DNA of 64,000 nucleotides from Euglena gracilis. Lineage: Eukaryota > Euglenida > Euglenophyceae > Euglenales. The notes under the pieces are model-generated. The model saw only the letters and a list, made by a program, of their open reading frames with translations, was not told the DNA's origin and did not search any database. The position numbers and the translations under genes are program-made. The DNA lies in NCBI GenBank assembly GCA_039621445.1, contig CP154955.1, positions 372,001 to 436,000 on the forward strand, given 5' to 3'. Of the stretch, positions 33,526 to 42,631 are shown piece after piece. Position 1 is the stretch's first letter. Each line of letters starts with the position of its first letter.

Positions 33526-33615
33526 TGGGGGAAGGTCGTGGGAGGAGAGATACGGGACGTCGCGATGGTGGGGTGATCGGACGGGAGGAGGGAGGGCCGC
33601 CCCTCCTTCGTTCTC

Positions 33616-33687
33616 CTACGGGGACGCATGAGGGGGCGGGTCGATGTGGAGGTAGAAGCACGTTCGCCAGCGGGGATGGGGCAGGAG
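33616..33687 (-). pseudogene. C-terminal end of the NPPF-domain segment
   Basis: The frame reads LLPHPRWRTCFYLHIDPPP and ends in a TAG. It is the in-phase continuation of 34183-34798 after removing the element at 33688-34182 and one copy of its 8-bp duplication. Confidence 0.55.
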
Positions 33688-34182
33688 CATACTTGCAGTT
33701 AGTGCGCCGCGGCGCTCCTGCCGCGGCGCAAAATTATTTTTTCCGCGGTGGTCGCGGCGCACAGAAAGATTTTTGCCGCGGCTGTCGCGGCACGAGCAAA
33801 ATTTATTGCCGCGGTGGTCGCGGCGCAAGCGGAAAAATTTTCCGCGGTGGTTGCGGCACAAAATTTTTTTCTGCCCGGAGCTCAAGAACGTATTGGCAGC
33901 AACACAACGCCCAACATTTTTTTGGTAACAATTAGATTGATAGAAGGCGCTCACCCGGGCTTTGGCAAAACAAAGTGTTGCCAAGGTAGCACCAGTCCCA
34001 CCCGTTGAATTTTTCCAAAAAAAAGGTTCCGCGGCGGTCGCGGTGCACACATACACCAGTGCCGCGGCATCCGCGGCGCACAGAAAAAAATTTGCCGCGG
34101 CGCTGCCGGTTGCAAAAAAAAAATTCCGCGGTGGTCGCGGCGCACGGAAACATTTTTTCCGGTCGCACTAACTGCAAGTATG
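33688..34182. mobile_element. hAT-like MITE with 19-bp TIRs and 8-bp duplication
   Basis: The element starts CATACTTGCAGTTAGTGCG and ends with the exact inverse. GGCAGGAG flanks both sides (33680-33687, 34183-34190). Length 495 bp, no ORF. The interior is made of repeated CCGCGG-TGGTCGCGGCGCA units separated by A/T runs. The 8-bp duplication is typical of the hAT superfamily. It interrupts the minus-strand retroelement frame, which is restored on removal. Confidence 0.88.
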
Positions 34183-34798
34183 GGCAGGAGTGCGGTGCCG
34201 CGGACGCGGAAGAGGGGTGCCTGCGGTAGCAACGTGGCGCGTAGGGCCGCTGCCTGCAGGCTCGGTAGGGCAGGGGACCAGTCCGGGGCCACGACCACGG
34301 CGTGGATGCCGTGCTGAAGGCCGTGTCGGAAGAGCTGTGGCAGGACCCGGAAGGGTGGGTTCATCCACAGGGCCTCAGGACGGTTCCATGTCTGGCTGAA
34401 GGCATCCACGGCCTCGTCCCAAAGGTGGCGAATTGGCAGTTGTGCCTGTCTGCAAAGGCGTCCATTTGGCAGGCGCAATGTCCAGTGCGCGTAGGGTCCA
34501 TGGCACCCAGCTGGGGTCCAGCATGTAGTCAGAGAGAGAGGAGGGCCCTGGTAGCGGGTTGATATCACCGTCGGTGAGGATTACGTCCCCGCGGCCGGTG
34601 GGGGAGTGTGCGGTTCCCGGGTCCTCGGAATCTGGCTCTGCGTCGAGGAGGAAGGGGCAGATGGCCTCGTGCCGCAGGCACCAGCCGGCGCTGCGGGAGG
34701 TGGCCTGAGTACCGTAGAGTGTACAGCGTATGTGATACCACCGAGCGGTCAGTCGGCTACCGGGGCTGCCGGATGGCCCCGGCGCTGGGCGCAAGGCG
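34183..34798 (-). pseudogene. Retroelement polyprotein segment with a 2A-like motif and an NPPF domain
   Basis: From the 5' side the frame reads RWYHIRCTLYGTQATSRSAG, then TGRGDVILTDGDINPLPGP (34543-34569), a diverged 2A-like motif preceded by the same GRG as the others. After a small frame shift comes LWDEAVDAFSQTWNRPEALW followed by MNPPF and HAVVVAPDW. NPPF matches motif IV of N6-adenine methyltransferases, and DAFS..W..NPPF..VVVAPDW resembles the Dam-like or post-RNase H module described in DIRS-type retroelements. The assignment rests on these short motifs only. Confidence 0.5.
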
Positions 34799-37188
34799 GT
34801 AGACTGGGGGGGGGGGGGTAGTGGGTAGTCGGCCGACTAGTCGGCCGACTACCCAATTGGTCCACCGACTAGTCCTAGTCGGTAGCTAGTCGGCGAGACA
34901 GGGGGGGGGGGGGGGGGTGGGTAGTGGGTAGTCGGCCAACTAGTCGGCCGACTACCCACTCTAATGTACTAACGGGTCAAAACCGCCGACTTTTAAGCCC
35001 CCCCCCCCATGAACAAAATCCAATGCAATCTAGTCGGTGGCTAGTCGGCGGTCATAAAAATGGTCTGTGGCGGGCCCAAATCACCCGGAAATGGTCCGGA
35101 TGGGTCCAAATAAGTGTCTAACGCCTAAATAAACACCCCCAGATGGAAATCTTTGGTCAGTGGGGGGTCGGTGGGCCCTTGATGGGGGTCCGGAGGGGTA
35201 AAGAACCAATGATGAAACAGGGATTACATTAAAATCCTTTAGAAATGCAATCTGCAATCTGCGTTTTGCATCACGAGAGGCAGAAAACTCCCCCCTCCAC
35301 CCCAATCCGAGACTCAAATAACAAAATCCCTTCTGTGTTGGCAACGTACTCGGGGGCTAAGTCGTTTTTGTGGCTCACTTTGGCATAGGCGGGGGGGGCT
35401 CCGCCCCCCCCCGCACCCCCCCCCTCAAATAACAAAATCCCTTCTGTGTTGGCAACATACTCGGGGGCTAAGTCGTTTTTGTGGCTCACTTTGGCATAGG
35501 CGGGGGGGGGCTCCGCCCCCCCCGCACCCCCCCCCTCAAATAACAAAATCCCTTCTGTGTTGGCAACATACTCGGGGGCTAAGTCGTTTTTGTGGCTCAC
35601 TTTGGCATAGGCGGGGGGGGCTCCGCCCCCCCCGCACCCCCCCCCCCCTCAAATAACAAAATCCCTTCTGTGTTGGCAACATATTCGGGGGCTAAGTCGT
35701 TTTTGTGGCTCACTTTGGCATAGGCGGGGGGGGCTCCGCCCCCCCCCGCACCCCCCCCTCAAATAACAAAATCCCTTCTGTGTTGGCAACATACTCGGGG
35801 GCTAAGTCGTTTTTGTGGCTCACTTTGGCATAGGCGGGGGGGGCTCCGCCCCCCCCACCCCCCCCTCAAATAACAAAATCCCTTCTGTGTTTGCAACATA
35901 CTCGGGGGCTAAGTCGTTTTTGTGGCTCACTTTGGCATAGGCGGGGGGGGCTCCGCCCCCCCCGCACCCCCCCCCTCAAATAACAAAATCCCTTCTGTGT
36001 TTGGCAACATACTCGGGGGCTAAGTCGTTTTTTGTGGCTCACTTTGGCATAGGCGGGGGGGCTCCGCCCCCCCCGCACCCCCCCCCTCAAATAACAAAAT
36101 CCCTTCTGTGTTTGCAACATACTCGGGGGCTAAGTCGTTTTTGTGGCTCACTTTGGCATAGGCGGGGGGGGCTCCGCCCCCCCCGCACCCCCCCCCTCAA
36201 ATAACAAAATCCCTTCTGTGTTTGCAACATACTCGGGGGCTAAGTCGTTTTTGTGGCTCACTTTGGCATAGGCGGGGGGGGCTCCGCCCCCCCCGCACCC
36301 CCCCCCCTCAAATAACAAAATCCCTTCTGTGTTTGCAACATACTCGGGGGGCTAAGTCGTTTTTGTGGCTCACTTTGGCATAGGCGGGGGGGGCTCCGCC
36401 CCCCCGCACCCCCCCCCTCAAATAACAAAATCCCTTCTGTGTTTGCAACATACTCGGGGGCTAAGTCGTTTTTGTGGCTCACTTTGGCATAGGCGGGGGG
36501 GGCTCCGCCCCCCCCGCACCCCCCCCCTCAAATAACAAAATCCCTTCTGTGTTTGCAACATACTCGGGGGCTAAGTCGTTTTTGTGGCTCACTTTGGCAT
36601 AGGCGGGGGGGGCTCCGCCCCCCCCGCACCCCCCCCCTCAAATAACAAAATCCCTTCTGTGTTTGCAACATACTCGGGGGCTAAGTCGTTTTTGTGGCTC
36701 ACTTTGGCATAGGCGGGGGGGGCTCCGCCCCCCCCGCACCCCCCCCCCCCTCAAATAACAAAATCCCTTCTATGTTGGCTATAGACTTGGGGGATAAGAC
36801 CCTTTTTTTGTGCAAATTTTGACTTGTACTGAAAATTCAATGGGGAGAGGAGTACTTTTGTCAAAAGTGGCCCAAAATGGACATTTTCCCCCAATTTTTT
36901 TGCATATTCACCCCCGATTGGGGGGTTCTGGAGCCATTTGGGTCGGTTTTGACCGGAGTTGAGGTGATTTAGACATTTTTTTTTACCAGGGGCGGGGCTT
37001 AAAAGTCGGCGGTTTTGACCCGTTAGTACATTAGAGTGGGTAGTCGGCCGACTAGTCGGCCGACTACCCACTACCCCCCCGCCGACTAGCCACCGACCAA
37101 TTAGTCGGCCGACTAGTCGGTGGACCAATTGGGTAGTCGGCCGACTAGTCGGCCGACTACCCACTACCCCCCCCCCCCCCCAGTCTAC
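34799..37188. mobile_element. 2.39-kb TIR element with TAGTCGGCCGACTA palindromes and an internal tandem array
   Basis: The ends are GTAGACTGGGGG and its inverse. About 180 bp of arm on each side share GTAGTCGGCCGACTA palindromes, ACTCTAATGTACTAACGGG and CCGCCGACTTTTAAGC in inverted order. CG flanks both sides (34797-34798, 37189-37190), a possible 2-bp duplication. Most of the interior is the ~110-bp tandem array at 35313-36770. It separates two pieces of the minus-strand polyprotein (37189-37251 and 34183-34798); removal with a 2-bp duplication leaves them one base out of phase, so a further lesion is needed. Confidence 0.75.
35313..36770. repeat. Tandem array, about 13 units of ~110 bp
   Basis: Each unit has CAAATAACAAAATCCCTTC, a central CTCGGGGGCTAAGTCG, GTGGCTCACTTTGGCATAGG, then GCGGGGGGG-CTCCG-CCCCCCCGC, a strong hairpin. 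The unit length varies by a base or two in the C and G runs. On the minus strand the non-homopolymer part reads AKVSHKNDLAPEYVANTEG in unit after unit. The last unit near 36740-36830 is degenerate and unique beyond. Confidence 0.97.
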
Positions 37189-37251
37189 CGTTTGGCACTC
37201 CGGCGCTGGTTCCTCCGCCTCCCAGGAGATCAGGCAGTAGACTTTGGTCAT
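37189..37251 (-). pseudogene. Short piece of the retroelement polyprotein
   Basis: MTKVYCLISWEAEEPAPECQ lies between two insertions (34799-37188 and about 37255-37665). It is in the same orientation as the 2A segment upstream, and its coding-like composition suggests it joins FHV at about 37668 to the downstream domain. Confidence 0.4.
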
Positions 37252-37254
37252 TTT

Positions 37255-37665
37255 GACCCCCCCCTCCCCCCCTCTATCCCCCTATGGTGAAGTTCACCGT
37301 TTGAAAGTTCACCAGGGGGTCCTGGACCCCCTCCCTCCCCCCTCTGCCTAACCCATCGGTGAACTTCACCGGTGAAGTTCACCAAGGGAGCACTATTTTG
37401 GCCAAAAATGGCCAAAAATGGCAGTTTGGGCAAGTTTTCGGAAATTTCGATAATCAACCTCAAAATGACCATTTTGAGAGGAAAGGAGCAAAATTTTACC
37501 CATGAAAATTTCACCCCCAACCATCGAAACGGTGAAGTTCACCGGTGAACTTCACCGGTGAACTTCACCGCCGAAAGTACCCCCCCCCCCGGTGAATGTT
37601 CACCGGGGAACTTCACCCGTGAACTTCACCGTGGGGGGCCACAGCCCCCCCCCACCCCTGCCGAA
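37255..37665. mobile_element. GGTGAAGTTCACC palindrome element
   Basis: Repeated GGTGAAGTTCACC/GGTGAACTTCACC palindromes, with a perfect 26-bp palindrome at 37358-37383 and a run of three at 37531-37569, plus C runs at both sides. Its position between two coding pieces of the minus-strand retroelement indicates an insertion, but no duplication or exact ends could be fixed. Confidence 0.55.
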
Positions 37666-37880
37666 CCTCCCCAAACGTGAAAGAGGACCTCCAACCGGTT
37701 GTGCCGTAGGACATCCCACAGGTCCACACTGTCCGGCCCGGGGAGGTCCCGGGGACCAGGACCGGGACCGGGGTTTGCCTCGATATCGCCACATGATAGC
37801 CAGTCTGAACCCCTCCCCTGCTTGTCCACCACCAGCACCGGCGGGCGGCTGCTGGCCCACCACTGTCTGGGGGGGATGGT
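37666..37880 (-). pseudogene. Retroelement polyprotein N-terminal segment with a canonical 2A motif
   Basis: The minus-strand frame reads PPVLVVDKQGRGSDWLSC, then GDIEANPGP (37764-37790), then PDSVDLWDVLRHNRLEVLFH. GDIEANPGP matches the 2A ribosome-skipping consensus. The following insertion ends the frame. This is the most upstream recognisable piece of the element. Upstream (37880-38110) lie G runs and GGTCTGGCTGGC-type repeats with no clear start. Confidence 0.7.
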
Positions 37881-38169
37881 CGACGTCTATTGGGGGGGGG
37901 GGCGGCGCGGCACAAGGGGAATATCCGTCACGCTTGGGAGCTGGGGTATCTGGCTAGCCGCGGCTAGCCGCGGCTGGCTGGCAAAAAAAAGGAGGAGGTC
38001 TGGCCAGCCATGGCCAGCCACGGCTGGATGGCGGGATTATAGGAGGAGGAGGTCTGGCTGGATTGAGTGTTGAGGGAAAAAAAGAGGGGGAGGAGGTCTG
38101 GCTGGCCGCGATGGGAAATTAGCGAACATTTTTTTCGCGTGAACCTTTTAATCTTACTTTTCCCCAGTC

Positions 38170-39035
38170 ATGGACACAGAAGTGTTGGCGGAGGTTGCTG
38201 GTAATCCGTTACCCTCATGCCCAGAAATGTGTCAGGACTTACGAATGACCCTCCTACAAGAAGGCCTGCGACAGCGTCGCTTCAAAGGCAGCTGGCTCAC
38301 AAAGACTACCCGTGCTGTCAGACACAAGGCACCCAATTCTTTGACCCAGAAGACTTTACCGAGGGAGGTTCACGAGATGCTTTTCTCTTGCGTGCACCCA
38401 CCTCTTACCGGCTGATGCCACTGCTGCACTGGTGAAGCGATATGGCAGACATGTTGCTCTACGGCATCGCCCAAGCCTGACCCCTACCGACTGTGTTTTG
38501 GCCGATTTGGCCTACGAGTCGGTCCCCAATTTTTTGACACCGGCCAAAAAACGAACCGCCGGTGTGGGGCTGACCAAGGACGAGGAAGAGTACCATGCCC
38601 CCCCCCCATTGTGTACCCCCCCCATTGTGTACCCCCTGGGGGGGGAGGTACATAATGGGGGGGGTAGCACCACCTTCTCCCATGTCCCGCCAAATAAAAA
38701 CTTGCCCCCCCCCATTGTGTACCTCCCCCCCATTATGTACCTCCTGCCCGGTTTTGGCCTCCCGGGGGGAGGTACATAAAGGGGGGGGGGGCATGGTACA
38801 ACCGCCTGCATCAATTTTACCGCAGCCGGGTGGAACAGGCCTTCGGCCGAGTGAAAAAGTGGGAAATTTTCCGCGCCGGATTCCGAGGGAAAGATTTTCA
38901 TGTCCTTGAATGGGCTTTCACGGTCGTCTGTTCTGTCCTTAACGTGTACAATTCCATTTGCGTCCCACACTGCCCTTACCGCCCTAGTAGGCAATTGCCA
39001 AAAGTTTTCAAAAGGCCTGAAATTTCAGTAAAGTG
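38170..39035 (+). pseudogene. PIF/Harbinger-type DDE transposase fragment
   Basis: The C-terminal catalytic part of a DDE transposase: CVLADLAYES carries the second acidic residue, followed by LTKDEEEY. Beyond an insertion come NRLHQFYRSRVEQAFGRVK, with the catalytic Glu, and FRGKDFHVLEW..VCSVLNVYN. This order is characteristic of DDE_Tnp_4 (Harbinger) transposases. The N-terminal part (38170-38440) is frame-shifted, and the first catalytic Asp was not identified. Confidence 0.75.
38594..38795. mobile_element. Short TIR element in the transposase, GTAC duplication
   Basis: A 202-bp element with ends CATGCCCCCCCCC and GGGGGGGGGCATG, flanked by GTAC at 38590-38593 and 38796-38799. The interior has CCCCCATTGTGTACC and inverse GGTACATAATGGGG motifs in at least three copies. 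Removal with one GTAC gives EEEYNRLHQFY, the expected transposase sequence. Confidence 0.85.
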
Positions 39036-39104
39036 AAATTTGCACGGTTTTATTGCATTTTTCCATATTTTCATGAAAACTCAAAAAATTGAAATCTAAA
39101 AAAT

Positions 39105-39815
39105 TTCAAAGCATTCGCGGGCGATCGCGGACGGAAGGACTTCCTAATTGGGAGCAAATCCGGTGTGTTCTCCCCTTGAAATTCGTTGTTTTTCTTTGTT
39201 TGGAACTCAGAATCCAACTATTTGAAGGATAAGGAATATGTTGATGCAGTATTTATTGAACGTCGAAGCAGGTGTGCCCCTCTGAAGGTGACTTTTGAAG
39301 AATTGTTCTCCTGGTCTTTTCTGGTGCATCTAGACCACTTTCGAAAAATTGCCATTTTTTTCAAAATACGCTCCGCTGGGTGACAATTTTGAGTGCCACC
39401 CTCTTGTGTGGCAGGTCTTCTATTGTGCGTTCTGTTTTTCTATCATTTTCTGGCGGTCCATATGGTTTTCTGGTGGTGTTTTACATGAAGGAACTTTTGC
39501 TTCCATTTCACAGAGAACACTTGCTGCAGCTCTGTCTTTGACCTGTTTTTTGGGAGTGTTTTCACCTCGCATTGTCTGCTTTTAGTTTTAGGACATGTGG
39601 CTTCATTCTGGAATTTTGCCAGATTTGCCATTGTTCTTTTTTCCGTCCCATTTGTCCGATTCTTCCATGTTGTGTTTCATGTATGATTCTTCCACTCACA
39701 GGTTCTACGTGTAGAATGTGAAGTTTGGTCAAAGAAGTTACAAAAGAAGAAGAAGAAGTGAAGGTATTGGCAGCTGTTGTCAGGGTCCTGTGTTTTGCAG
39801 AAAAAACACAGGGCT
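39105..39815 (+). repeat. Direct repeat, first copy (~710 bp)
   Basis: Matches 41333-42033 at high identity, from GCGATCGCGGAC through ACAGAGAACACTTGCTGCAG to CAGAAAAAACACAGG. Both contain a 65-codon frame (SESNYLKDKEY..DAVF.ERRS) without recognised motifs. The spacing of 2.2 kb would fit LTRs of a short element, but no TG..CA ends or primer site were found. The protein-like frame may be real or incidental. Confidence 0.85.
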
Positions 39816-41332
39816 CCTGGATCGCCCCCCCCCCCCCCGGCGGGTTTTCCCCTTGCATCTCGCCGTTAGATCGGGCTGGTGAGCTCGGCTTGATTTCGGC
39901 AGCGGGTGGGTATTCGGCCAGTGGGGGTTGTCCCAGGGTGCTGGGCCCGAGGGTGGGGGAGCAGTTTATCACAAGGCGGGGTGTGGTGGCTGGCTTGTCC
40001 TGGGGGGGGGGGGGGGCGTGCCCAGGGTTTGGTTGATGGCTTTCCGAAGGGCGGTTGGAAGTGGCCTGTCCATACCCGGGGCGGGGGAGGGGGCGCAGGA
40101 GGGGTGTCATGCCAAAATGGCGCTCCCCTGGGGCTGTCTCCCGGGCTTGTGGCCAGGGGGTGCCTGGGTCCTGTTGGGGGGGGGGGCAGCTTTCCCCGAG
40201 CAGGCAAAGTGTGGCCACTGGGTCCTCACCAATGGGTGACACCACTTCATGTGGGAGTTCGGGATGCATGTGACCGTGGGGTGGGGGGGGTCCTCACCAA
40301 CAAATGTGGGCATGTAATCATATGGGGCGACGGCGGTACAGTTGGGGTTTTTTGGGGACCCCCCCCTGTGCAGTTGGGATTTTCGGGACCCCCCCCTAGT
40401 GCCGACCCCCCCCCCCGAGACAGATGAAAATTTTGACATCAAAAATGGCCTTTTCAGACCAAAAAAAAGGCCTTAAAAATTTTATCCGGCGCCTTCGGCG
40501 CCGGTTTTGGGCCGATTTTTGAGGGGGGGTTTGCAGTACAGTTAGGACCATAGGTGCCGGATCAAATTTTTCTCGTAACACAAAACGTTCACAATCACCT
40601 CGATTTTTATTGAAGAAAAGCAAAGGGTTTTACCCCGTGCCACCCGCAGGGCAGCGAAACGGTGGCCATTTTTTCTGGATAGAAAGGTGAAATGGTCACA
40701 TGAAATTCTTTTTAAGATTGGACCCCTGGGGAGCGTGGGTGCGCCGGACTTGGGGATGGGTCGTGCGTGCACGGTTTTCCTCCATTTTTTTATAAGAAAA
40801 ATCGGGGTTCAATCACGATTCCCGGTGCGGAAACGGGGGGCGCCGAACCATGCCAAGAATGGCATCGCGAGCATGTGTCTCGCACTGAAATTTCCTTCGC
40901 CCTGCCAATTCAGCCATTTGCATTGCCTTTCTTGCTTATGACATGTTGAGGTCGGCCTCCTGTTCCAATTACATTGCCGAAATTTCAGAATTTTTTGGGC
41001 CACGATTCCTCGGTGAGCACCCGTGAATGATTCACTAGTGCGCAGGTGTTCACTAGTGAACCATTCACTACTGCCGTAGTGTTCACTAGTGAATGGACCC
41101 CGATTCCTCACGTGGGGAAGCCCGTGAATGGTTAACGTTTTAAAAAAAAGTTATCCCAACCAAGACTGGGCAAATTTCACGTTTTTTTATTTTTTCAGAA
41201 AATTTCAAAATTTTCAAAAATTTCAATATTTTCATTGAAAAAATGGGAGAATCCTACTTCCTTTCTCCCTCCCGACTGCTTCCGAAATTTCCGGCCTTGA
41301 TGATGGTGGCCAACACCCAGAAAGGCGTTTTA
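39816..41332. other. Spacer between direct repeats
   Basis: G-rich sequence (39830-40290) with CCTGGG and GGGGGG runs, a CCGGCGCCTTCGGCGCCGG hairpin at 40486-40504, and TTCACTAGTGAA palindromes at 41047-41094. No coding region recognised. Confidence 0.5.
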
Positions 41333-42033
41333 AACATTCGCGGCGATCGCGGACCGAAGGACTTCCTAATTGGGAGCAAACTGGTGTGTTCTCCCCCTTG
41401 AAATTCGTTGTTTTTCTTTGTCTGGAACTCAGAATCCAACTATTTGAAGGATAAGGAATATATTGATGCAGTATTTACTGAACGTCGAAGCAGGTATGCC
41501 CCCCTGAAGGTGACTTTTGAAGAATTGTTCTCCTGGTCTTTTCTGGTGCATCTTGACCACTTTCAAAAATTTGCCATTTTTTCCAAAATACGCTCCGCTG
41601 GGTGACAATTTTGAGTGCCACCCTCTTGTGTGGCAGGTCTTCTACTGTGCGTTCTGTTTTTCTATCATTTTCTGACGGTCCATCTGGTTTTCTGGTGGTG
41701 TTTTACATGAAGGAACTTTTGCTTCCATTTCACAGAGAACGCTTGCTGCAGCTCTGTCTTTGACCTGTGTTTTGGGTGTGTTTTCACCTGGCATTGTGTG
41801 CTTTTAATTTTAGGACATGTGGCTTCATTCTGGAATTTTGCCAGATTTGCCAATGTTCTTTTTTTCCGTCCGATTTGTCCGTCATGCGTGTTGTGTTTCA
41901 TGATTCTTCCACTCACAGGTTCCACGTGTAGAATGTGAATTTTAGTCAAAGAAGTTACAAAAGAAGAAGAAGATGTGAAGGTATTGGCAGCTGTTTGTCA
42001 GGGTCCTGTGGTGTTTTGCAGAAAAAACACAGG
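41333..42033 (+). repeat. Direct repeat, second copy
   Basis: Second copy of 39105-39815 with small differences, for example GCGGCGATCGCGG against GCGGGCGATCGCGG. The shared segment ends at CAGAAAAAACACAGG; the flanks then diverge. Confidence 0.85.
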
Positions 42034-42631
42034 ACTCTGTTGTTGTTAATTGCGCACTTTCTTGATTGGTTTTGGTTTTGCTTGTGTTTCCTGCCTTTGT
42101 CTTCCTGAAAATTTTGTCAAAAGGGTTTTCTTCTCGGAGTGTGTTCTGAAAACTGGCACCCCCCCCTAAGTGTCAGGAAGTCTGTACGGGAATCCCCTCA
42201 ACCTGGGGGGTCCAACCCCCCCCACCAAGGCTTTCCGTATTCCCGACGCCAATTTTTAGTGCCGTGGTGAGCGGTGGGTTCCCCCCCCCCCGTGCAAGGT
42301 GCAGGGTTTTTTTCGGTGAAAAAGCTTTTCGGAAGAAACTGGGATTTCAAACGGGGGGGGTGCTGCTGCGGCTTGGCTGGGCCCAAATCGGGGCTGGCTG
42401 CAGCCGCCCCCCCCCCCGGGGGGGGTTCGCAAAACCTTGAGAGATGTATGTCCGAAACACGTTAAAGTAAGTGAAAACCTCGTCGCAGGCACGAGAGGAA
42501 CACAAATCTCTTTGTTCCGTGCAATAGGGACAACGAAGGAAATACGTCTTCCATACTAAGGACGAGTGAAATTTTTGAAAAAATGCGTGAAATTTTCAAC
42601 TGCCGGCCATAAATTTCACGATGGAAAATTT
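42034..42631. other. No recognisable gene
   Basis: Contains C/G-run pairs at 42160-42220, 42280-42300 and 42350-42425. The end of the minus-strand gag-like frame lies just beyond. Nothing else seen. Confidence 0.4.

Noticed and set aside
35313-36770. CRISPR-like array of regular repeats
   Set aside because: Units are contiguous ~110-bp tandem copies without variable spacers, lie in eukaryotic mobile DNA, and there are no cas genes.
39105-42033. LTRs of the minus-strand gag element
   Set aside because: The repeats do not match the inverted 5' ends at 45104-45803, and both lie on the same side of the gag.
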